This document shows positions 28,281 to 35,167 of a stretch of DNA of 35,167 bases, one piece after another. The notes beneath the pieces are model-generated. The model did not search any database. It had not been told where the DNA came from and saw only the letters and a program-made list of their open reading frames with translations. Position 1 is the stretch's first letter. The number at the start of each line of letters is the position of its first letter. This DNA is from a virus, in IMG/VR virus record IMGVR_UViG_3300046167_000498, positions 1 to 35,167 of that record; one strand, written 5' to 3'. Made by a program: the position numbers and the translations under genes.

Positions 28281-31210
28281 TACATATCACCAAGTTTTGC
28301 TTTTAGCATATCTATTTCAGCTTGCTGTTCTTTCATGCCCTCAATCAGTAACGCTATCATTTTTTCATAGCGCACTGCTTTATAACCATTGTCGCGAGTA
28401 GTTACGACTTCTGGTAACACGGCTTCAACCTCTTGTGCAATCACACCAACATCTTTAGTGCCAACAAGATATTCTGACTGCTTATCGTTCCATTCAAAAG
28501 TATTACCTGATAGCTTACTTATTTTATCCATAGCGTTTGCTATAGGCTTGATGTTGTCTTTTAGCTGCTTATCTGACGAACCATATGCAATAACATCGCC
28601 TGTCGCTGTAAGTGTAGTTGATACTAATACACCATCAGTCCTAACTTCAAACCTTTCATTACCTGCCGCAACAACTCTCCATTGGTTTGACGCATGAAAT
28701 TGTGTATATGTATCAGTATCACCTGAGTGTATAATTTTATTTGGCGTGTATAGGTCTTGGTAAATAATAGCACCAGTATTATTTAAGCGCAGTCGCGTAC
28801 TGCCACCTGTAACAAAGTTTTGAGTGTCTGTTGTAAACTGTTTATAATTATCAGTGTCGCCATGATGAAATATTCTATCACCTAAATATATGTGATTTAC
28901 ATTATCAATAATTTGACCACTCATTGCTAGGTTACGATAACATACTAAATCATTGTTATTGATTGTGACGGCAGTTGTACCACCTGTAACAAAACTTTGT
29001 GAGTCCGTACCAAATTGAAACCAATTGTCTGTATCAGCATCGTGAAAAATTCTATCCCTTAAATAAATATCCTCAACGTCATTAATTATATTTCCGTTCA
29101 TTTGTAGTTGACCTTGCATAGTCAAAACATCGGAACTTAACTGCATTAAAGTATTAGTACCCGCCCCGTTTCTAAAGTGTATGTCATCACTATCCATAAA
29201 CAAAACGCCCGTTCCTGCCTCTCTAATATAAGAGTCATTACCATCGTGAAACAGTTGCAAATCTGTGTTTGTACCTATTTGTAATCTTGCGTTATCAGCA
29301 AAAACTAAGTTTGCGTTCATGTAATCTGTTGTATCGCTCCTTAGATATGAAGCACCATTAACACCATCAAGTGTATCAGCATCTAATCCAGAACCTGAAC
29401 CGTCAACAGTTTTTACGGCAGTAAGTAAAGCACTTGCTTGTTGGTTAAAGAAGTTTGCAGGTGACATATATCGTATATAACCATCATTATCTCCCATATA
29501 CATTCTGGTAATAGTGGTTGATGTAGCGCCTGATGTAGTATTAATCCAACCTAATTGTGAATAACCACTGCCGTCTGTCCTTACTATTTGGTTAGCAGTA
29601 TTATTTCTCCCTGTACCTACGTGTAATCCGTCACAAGTATCAGCATCTAAACCTGAACCTGCGCCTTGCGATACATTAAGTGTAACTGTACCTGACGTAC
29701 CACCACCCGTTAAACCTGTACCCGCCGTAACTCCCGTAATATCACCTGTATTTGTGGTGTAACCTGCACCGTTAGTTATAGCGTTATTATTTAGTGCTAT
29801 GTTAGCCGTACCGTTAAAAGAAACACCTGCTATTGTTCTAGCCGTTTGCAGTGCAGTTGCTGTTGCCGCATTACCTGTGGTATTTTGGTTAAGTGTTGAC
29901 ACGTTTAAAGTAACAGCACCCGATGTGCCGCCGCCAGTAAGCCCTGTTCCTGCAACTACTGACGTAATATCACCTGTCGGTATAGTCGCTACCTGCGTAT
30001 CTACATAAGACTTAATAGATTGTTGCGTAGCTAACTTGGTCGCACTATTTGAAGCCATATTATCTTCGTCCAGTATATCTGTAACTGTTACTGAGCCAGT
30101 ACCAGACAAGCCATCAAATTCTACTGTACCTGCAATATCTATATTACCTGTGCCTGTAATATCGTGTGAGTTAAGCGATAAGTTGCCTCCAAGCTGTGGA
30201 GAAGTGTCGTCAACTACATTTGTAATACCACCACTTGCAGTTGCGCTAATAACGCCACCAGCACTGATTGACACGTTTGTACCTGCCGATATCTCATCTA
30301 GTGTTACATCTGCACCTGTAGATATGCCATCCAGTTTAGTACCATCCGTTGCTACGTCGCGACCATCTACTGTGCCACTAACAACTACATTACCTATTAC
30401 ATCTATACCAGAAGCGGACGTTTCAAAAACCTTAGTATTATCATAATATAAATCAACAGAACCATTACCATCTGCTACCAAGTATTTTTCTCCCCCACCT
30501 GTTCTTAGTCGTAAACTTGTAGCATCAATAAATAGGTTACCTGAACCTACATCTTTAATATATGAGTTACTAGCGTCGTGATATATTTGTAAATCTGAAC
30601 CTGCTCCAAATATTGCTTTGCTACTATCGGCAAAAGTAATGTCGTCATTTGCTGATACTGCTATGTCTGTACCGCCTGTAGTATTACCAAGCCCTAGCAC
30701 TTCTGATAAGGTGTCTGCTGAGCCTACCTGTGCGTCTACATATGCTTTGATTGACTGCTGTGTGGCTAGTTTAGTGGCACTATTCGATGCCATGTTATCT
30801 TCGTCGGCTATGTCTGTGATTGTGACTGAGCCTGTTCCTGTTAGGCCATCGAACTCAACTGTGCCTGTAACGTTTATACCTGATGCCGATACGCTTATAC
30901 GCTCTGCACTAGCTGTCTGTATACTTATTGCACTGCCATCAATAGTTAAGTCGCCTGTGCCTGTATCTCTAATAAAACTACCTGAACCACTATGATATAT
31001 TTCTAGGTCATTACCTGTACCAAAACGAGCTTTAGCATTATCAACGAAATCAATGCCATTACTTCCAATGCTAGCAAGAAATTGCTGTATAGATTGTACT
31101 GACGTGCCACCAGATGTTGTATAACCTGTAGCTGAATTGACAAACGTGTCTAATCTATCCTCATTCGCCTTAAACCTTGGAACGGCTTGGTCTAGTGGTA
31201 ATTCTGCCAT
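28280..31210 (-). CDS. tail fibre with C-terminal S74 intramolecular chaperone
   Basis: The 976-residue protein has a short N-terminal attachment part (MAELPLDQAVPRFKANEDRL), then many beta repeats. One class is DL[EQ][IL][YF]H...S[FY]I[RK][DE].G.G.L..D (three copies); another is VEFDGL[TS]GTGSVT then DEDNMASNSATKLATQQSIK (two copies). A third class is GTGLTGGGTSG.VTLNVS (two copies). The last 100 residues are a peptidase S74 chaperone (SSDKQLKDNI, SKLSGNTFEW, DVGVIAQEVEAVLPEVV) with the Ser-Lys dyad S879/K884. It should trimerise the fibre and cut itself off near residue 878. The start has AGGAG. Likely a receptor-binding fibre. Confidence 0.9.
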   Translation of the reverse strand: MAELPLDQAVPRFKANEDRLDTFVNSATGYTTSGGTSVQSIQQFLASIGSNGIDFVDNAKARFGTGNDLEIYHSGSGSFIRDTGTGDLTIDGSAISIQTASAERISVSASGINVTGTVEFDGLTGTGSVTITDIADEDNMASNSATKLATQQSIKAYVDAQVGSADTLSEVLGLGNTTGGTDIAVSANDDITFADSSKAIFGAGSDLQIYHDASNSYIKDVGSGNLFIDATSLRLRTGGGEKYLVADGNGSVDLYYDNTKVFETSASGIDVIGNVVVSGTVDGRDVATDGTKLDGISTGADVTLDEISAGTNVSISAGGVISATASGGITNVVDDTSPQLGGNLSLNSHDITGTGNIDIAGTVEFDGLSGTGSVTVTDILDEDNMASNSATKLATQQSIKSYVDTQVATIPTGDITSVVAGTGLTGGGTSGAVTLNVSTLNQNTTGNAATATALQTARTIAGVSFNGTANIALNNNAITNGAGYTTNTGDITGVTAGTGLTGGGTSGTVTLNVSQGAGSGLDADTCDGLHVGTGRNNTANQIVRTDGSGYSQLGWINTTSGATSTTITRMYMGDNDGYIRYMSPANFFNQQASALLTAVKTVDGSGSGLDADTLDGVNGASYLRSDTTDYMNANLVFADNARLQIGTNTDLQLFHDGNDSYIREAGTGVLFMDSDDIHFRNGAGTNTLMQLSSDVLTMQGQLQMNGNIINDVEDIYLRDRIFHDADTDNWFQFGTDSQSFVTGGTTAVTINNNDLVCYRNLAMSGQIIDNVNHIYLGDRIFHHGDTDNYKQFTTDTQNFVTGGSTRLRLNNTGAIIYQDLYTPNKIIHSGDTDTYTQFHASNQWRVVAAGNERFEVRTDGVLVSTTLTATGDVIAYGSSDKQLKDNIKPIANAMDKISKLSGNTFEWNDKQSEYLVGTKDVGVIAQEVEAVLPEVVTTRDNGYKAVRYEKMIALLIEGMKEQQAEIDMLKAKLGDM

Positions 31211-31220
31211 TTACTTGCTC

Positions 31221-34200
31221 CTAAATTTCATCGCCATCGATATCAACAACGCCTGTAAGATAATCGTTATCTTGGGTATAGTATTTATCACTATAATTAA
31301 CAGCTGTTAGTCTTGACGTAAAGTTATCGTTTGCTTGCTTCTCAGTTACAAGAAATGCAGTGCCACGTGCTTCATTACTTGCGACGATGTTATAACCTGT
31401 CTGTGCGTATTTGTTTTGGTCTGTCACTAAGCTTAATCTCGGTGCATTTGCTAAAATAACTTTATTGCTAGCTGTACCAGCTGTGATGCCAATACTTTCT
31501 ACTGTTCCATCTACATGCTGCAAAAATATTGTATATGTAACACCACCACCAGCAAAAGTTACGTCTTGCGATAAAGTAAGCTCTAACACATTAACAGCCG
31601 TTACTTGCCCGTCCTGCGTGCCAGTTCGTGTATTATCAGCTACTAATATTCTGTCATTCGTAACCAATAAGTCTGCTTCTTGTGTCGCCTCAAAGTCAAC
31701 CACTGTATTTTGATACTGTATTTTGTTCCAAGCTCTATTTGCTGCAAAGTATGCTTGCACGTCATTTCTGATGCCAACACTTTCTATTTTATCTGGGTTC
31801 GTTGCACTCTGGTCGCTGGGTATAAATATACTTATTAGTGCATCATCGTCTGGGCTTGCATAAACAAACTCAATACCATCGTGGTCACTTGTATTACCAA
31901 ACCTGACTGAACGTGCTTCCGATTGTGGCAATTTGTTTCTATGGTTAAACAATAACACACTGTCGTCTGTTTCCTTCTCAAAGCTCAGCTTTAACTTGCT
32001 GCCTTGCCTGTACGCCTGAGTATATATTGCAGTTGCTATAGTTTGCGTAGTTTCCTCGAAGCTTAGATTATCAGCGTCAAACGTGTAATTAAACTCTGCT
32101 GCTTTAGTTGTTCCAAAGTAATCGGAAACGCTCTCAGCTGTGCTTAAAACGCTTTCTAGGTCTACTTCTGTCAATAATCTGCGCCCAATGTAAGGGTCAA
32201 CGCATATGTTAGTCAATATTTGTGCAGCATCTGTTGTTGCATGTTTTGTTACGCCAAGTTCTTGCGCCTTAACTCTAAGATTACGTAGCGCAAAGAACGT
32301 ACTGCTCTGTGTGCTATATATAACGACACGACCTGCTGTTTTAGCCGTATGTGTTAATGTTACTGACCTGCTACCTGCAGTTACAGTTACTACATTTGAC
32401 ATTGGTTGATTTGAGTTGTCCAGTATAACAACATTAACAGACGTGCTTGTAGAGGCTGATAATAAGTCAAAGTCTACAATAGTTTTATATCCTGTGTTGC
32501 CATATTCTATAGGCGTACTAAGTCCATAACTGCTGCCATCATTAGCTACTTTAACGCCGCCGTATTGATACGTAATTACACCGCCATAGTATGTATCTGC
32601 ACTAATGGTCTGCGTGCTAGGGTAATCCTCGCCACTAACCTGCATATCTGTTACAGTAAAATATGTGTCATTATTAGCACACTGCAATAATACAAATGGG
32701 TTTGCTTCTGCCCCTGTTGTAGTCAATGTATATGTCGCTGTGCCGTTGGTTACTGTTGCTGTGTTAGATATAAAGCTTGTGCCATCATGCAGCCCAATAG
32801 TTACTGTCGTAGCTGTAGTCTTAGTATTGTCCAGTGTAAGTGTTACTGTAATAACCTGCCCATTACTGACAGCATCTAAATCAGCATAGCCACCATAACT
32901 ACTACCGTCGCTACTTATTGTTACATTGTTACCTGCAACCTTAACTAAACCGTTGCTATGGCTTGTCCAGCTCATAGGGAATGTAAAACGGTCATATTGT
33001 ATTTTAGGTAACTTGCGTGTCACTTCCATGTTTAACTTACGTGACTTAACAGCTAATGCGCCATCAGTAGCATACGTTACTGATTGCACTGTAGTTACAT
33101 CACCAAAGTGCTGCTCTGTCACTGGTGACATTGCATATAAATCACGCCACTTTACCTCATCAACTACGCTACCTTCAAAGTTAGTATCACTATTTGTAAT
33201 GCGTTTAACTCGTACCCTGCAATATCCTGTAAAAGTAGGATTTATTTTCATAGTCAAAGCACGTGTACTCTTGCTGCTACTTGAACCTAATACTGTGCCT
33301 GTAAATGTTTCTACCGTACCTGTTGGCGTACCAGTTGCACTTGTTTGCTCGACTTGCACCTGCACTGCTATGTTGAACGCATATTGCTGCTCGCCATCGT
33401 CTTTATATAACCCCTGCAATGCAACCAAGTTAATGTATATCTTATCAAGGTCTGCAACCAGCAAGTTAAACCAACCAATAAAAGCTTCGCCTGTAGATGA
33501 TATGCGTGGGCTTATTAATCCAGTTTCATTTGCAGGATTGTCATAATCATCTAATTTGTTCCAGTCGCTATTTACACTAGCAGGGTTACTCAAACTGACT
33601 GTAGTTGCTGTTACACTAGATATTGTATAACTACCTGCTAGATTAACGCTGACAACAGTGCCAAGATTTGTTAGAAATACATTCTTTGTGCCTGTCTCGC
33701 CTGCGGAAAACTCGTTAGGTATTTGTCCCCAATTAACATTCACGTCTGCTGGATAGTCAAGCGTAATAGTTGTACTTGTGACAGCTTTAACAGTATAATC
33801 ACCATTAAGACTTAATGTGCTACTGTCATCTGTCTGAAATAATGCAAGCTCAAGCCTTACACCATCACCAACACTAAAATCATTTGTTGGATTATTACTT
33901 GTATATACTATCTCACCATCTGAAAGATTAGATGCTAATTTACATTTTACATTACGTGTAAGTCGGCTACCTGCTGTTCCAACCACTGCTGTATAACTAG
34001 CATTAGAAACAACTAATGTTGAACCTGCTACAAATTCCTGTGTAAAATCTATGCCTGATGCTGTGGTTGTAATTTGATTTGGATACACAAACTTAGTATT
34101 AAGATTTCCGTTAAAAGATGCAGCATCTGGTGCTTTAAGTGTCTGACCATTAGCTGCATCACTCCTGACTGACTTAAGGACTGGCTCATTAATTGCTGAA

Positions 34201-34847
34201 CCGATTGTAAGCTGTGGCGTGCCGCTATTTGGGCTAGTTTGTGGGCCATACACTGCAACAGATGCACCTGAGATATCACTAAACTTTGTGTCACCATCTT
34301 TTATGTTATCGGCTGCAATGTCATAACTGCCACGTCCAACACACATATAGGCATACTCAACCTCCTGATGGTCGATAAATTCTTTGTAGGGTAAATTTAG
34401 CAAGTCTGGTGTTGACCTAACTTTACCAAATATATCTGGAATACGTGCTAATATTCTTGCTTTGTTTTTCCTATCTGACAAACCATTATTTGGACTTTCA
34501 GTTTGTGTATTTCTTTGCGTTGGTGTTGGTGGCTTTGGCATAAGCAACAATGAAACGGCAACAGATGCGACTGCAAATATTACGCCTACTACCCATAAGG
34601 GTATGGTAATACCTGCAGGATACATGACAACTATAATTACACCATCAAGATTATTAAGTGTCTCTATTTGCTGCTCATTCGTTGGCGTAACGTCTTTATC
34701 AACACTAACTTCATTATGATAAATACGTGCATTATCTGGAAGCCTGTCATATCTTTCCATCAAGAAATCTGTCACATTACTTACGTGATGTACTGTCCAT
34801 GTCTCTGGCTCTAACGCATTCTCTGCCAATATAACTTGCTTCAACAT
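31221..34847 (-). CDS. tail tip / host specificity protein, TipJ-like
   Basis: The 1208-residue protein has a hydrophobic segment at about 83-103 (PLWVVGVIFAVASVAVSLLL) followed by PTQRNTQTESPNN..SDRKNK and RILARIPDIFGKVRSTPDLL, the hallmark of the TipJ-like tail-tip family. Two related beta modules repeat within residues about 290-440 (GDYTVKAVTSTTITLDYPAD; GSYTISSVTATTVSLSNPAS). Two more lie at about 640-870 (jelly-roll-like, DGSSYG each time). The rest is a gpJ-like hub. It makes the central tail tip that contacts the receptor. The start overlaps the NlpC/P60 stop. Confidence 0.88.
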   Translation of the reverse strand: MLKQVILAENALEPETWTVHHVSNVTDFLMERYDRLPDNARIYHNEVSVDKDVTPTNEQQIETLNNLDGVIIVVMYPAGITIPLWVVGVIFAVASVAVSLLLMPKPPTPTQRNTQTESPNNGLSDRKNKARILARIPDIFGKVRSTPDLLNLPYKEFIDHQEVEYAYMCVGRGSYDIAADNIKDGDTKFSDISGASVAVYGPQTSPNSGTPQLTIGSAINEPVLKSVRSDAANGQTLKAPDAASFNGNLNTKFVYPNQITTTASGIDFTQEFVAGSTLVVSNASYTAVVGTAGSRLTRNVKCKLASNLSDGEIVYTSNNPTNDFSVGDGVRLELALFQTDDSSTLSLNGDYTVKAVTSTTITLDYPADVNVNWGQIPNEFSAGETGTKNVFLTNLGTVVSVNLAGSYTISSVTATTVSLSNPASVNSDWNKLDDYDNPANETGLISPRISSTGEAFIGWFNLLVADLDKIYINLVALQGLYKDDGEQQYAFNIAVQVQVEQTSATGTPTGTVETFTGTVLGSSSSKSTRALTMKINPTFTGYCRVRVKRITNSDTNFEGSVVDEVKWRDLYAMSPVTEQHFGDVTTVQSVTYATDGALAVKSRKLNMEVTRKLPKIQYDRFTFPMSWTSHSNGLVKVAGNNVTISSDGSSYGGYADLDAVSNGQVITVTLTLDNTKTTATTVTIGLHDGTSFISNTATVTNGTATYTLTTTGAEANPFVLLQCANNDTYFTVTDMQVSGEDYPSTQTISADTYYGGVITYQYGGVKVANDGSSYGLSTPIEYGNTGYKTIVDFDLLSASTSTSVNVVILDNSNQPMSNVVTVTAGSRSVTLTHTAKTAGRVVIYSTQSSTFFALRNLRVKAQELGVTKHATTDAAQILTNICVDPYIGRRLLTEVDLESVLSTAESVSDYFGTTKAAEFNYTFDADNLSFEETTQTIATAIYTQAYRQGSKLKLSFEKETDDSVLLFNHRNKLPQSEARSVRFGNTSDHDGIEFVYASPDDDALISIFIPSDQSATNPDKIESVGIRNDVQAYFAANRAWNKIQYQNTVVDFEATQEADLLVTNDRILVADNTRTGTQDGQVTAVNVLELTLSQDVTFAGGGVTYTIFLQHVDGTVESIGITAGTASNKVILANAPRLSLVTDQNKYAQTGYNIVASNEARGTAFLVTEKQANDNFTSRLTAVNYSDKYYTQDNDYLTGVVDIDGDEI

Positions 34848-35167
34848 TTGTAATAACCCAACTTATTAAAACCCATACTGGCTATATGTAATGAAACATA
34901 TTGCACGCCATGCTCACGTATATGTATCACTTTATCACGTATAAATACACCCACATGTGGCGCAACTCTACTACCTAACATTATAACTAGGCAGGGGCTT
35001 ATAGGTCTGTCTAGTTTAATTAGTCTATGTCTCTTAGCCATATCGACTACACGTTTGCTTGGTGGCAATAGAAAGCCTGACAATGTGTCACCAATATCTT
35101 TACCTGTTTCTGCTAGATATACATCGCGTGCAAAATGAGCGCAATTATAGTTATTCTTGTCATAAGA
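34841..35167 (-). CDS. NlpC/P60 tail assembly peptidase, main part (continues across window join)
   Basis: The frame is open to the right edge of the window: SYDKNNYNCAHFARDVYLAE, with the catalytic Cys in YNCAHF, the His in APHVGVF and a further His in REHGVQY. This is the Cys-His papain-like NlpC/P60 fold used by phages such as lambda gpK at the tail tip, either to cut peptidoglycan during DNA entry or as a structural piece. Only 108 residues are here; joined to bases 24..1 the protein is 116 residues. A TTG at 35083 is not the start, as it would lose the catalytic Cys. Its stop overlaps the TipJ-like start. Confidence 0.88.
   Translation of the reverse strand, partial: SYDKNNYNCAHFARDVYLAETGKDIGDTLSGFLLPPSKRVVDMAKRHRLIKLDRPISPCLVIMLGSRVAPHVGVFIRDKVIHIREHGVQYVSLHIASMGFNKLGYYKC

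Noticed and set aside
32926-33546. Plus-strand frame of 206 codons opposite the tail tip gene
   Set aside because: Same reasoning: shadow of a well supported gene, no start signal.
35083-35083. TTG at 35083 as the start of the NlpC/P60 gene
   Set aside because: It would remove the catalytic Cys; the frame is open upstream and joins bases 24..1 in frame.
1-35167. tRNA genes and riboswitches
   Set aside because: No cloverleaf-like sequence or known aptamer core was found by eye in the few short non-coding gaps.

Overview
This window looks like the complete genome of a small tailed dsDNA bacteriophage (siphovirus-type) of about 35.2 kb, cut open at an arbitrary point of a circular map. The last minus-strand frame is open to base 35167. 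It continues exactly in frame into eight codons at bases 24..1, which begin with ATG. Joined, they give a 116-residue NlpC/P60 tail-assembly peptidase with its catalytic Cys in place. This is what a circularly permuted, terminally redundant (headful-packaged) genome, or a closed circular assembly, would show. AT-rich coding, a GTA-type 3TM holin, a GcrA-like HTH protein, a DUF4055 portal and fibre repeats of the DLQIYH / SYI type common in marine phages suggest an aquatic, possibly alphaproteobacterial, host. That host assignment is inference.

Almost everything is on the minus strand. From the divergent intergenic region at about 22.7 kb and reading leftward, the order is: small accessory genes (22672-21782); a recombination/replication block of ERF annealing protein, YqaJ exonuclease, SSB, NinB, RusA and a DUF1376 replication protein (21749-18570); small unknown or regulatory genes (18673-14809, including an HTH protein, a GcrA-like protein and a DUF5664 dNTP diphosphohydrolase-like protein); packaging (terminase small and large subunits); portal, two tiny basic proteins and a Mu F-like minor head protein carrying a zinc-metallopeptidase domain; scaffold and P22-type capsid; head-tail connectors; tail terminator, tail tube, frameshifted tail chaperone and tape measure; tail-tip proteins. 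The map then crosses the window join to NlpC/P60, the TipJ-like tip protein, an S74-terminated tail fibre, more virion proteins, a spanin/holin-like pair, an M15 endolysin and a metallophosphoesterase, ending at 24164. One short plus-strand operon (22855-24207: unknown, Cro-like HTH, unknown, HNH endonuclease, unknown) runs against the end of this unit.

Genes are tightly packed with many ATGA or TAATG overlaps, so translational coupling is widespread. I see no integrase, DNA polymerase, replicative helicase or tRNA. The phage probably relies on a recombination-rich, host-dependent replication scheme, and its lifestyle (lytic or temperate) cannot be settled from sequence.

The most unusual non-genic feature is a leader motif, GGCAATTAAGCC, placed 18-20 nt before the start codons of five small genes on both strands. 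One copy has a compensatory stem swap (CGC...GCG). Other notable points are a canonical -1 frameshift heptamer for a tail chaperone whose second frame has no obvious start of its own, a minor head protein with an HExxH motif, a hexamer repeat inside the replication gene that could mark the origin, and a strong plus-strand terminator lying antisense inside the lysis gene.
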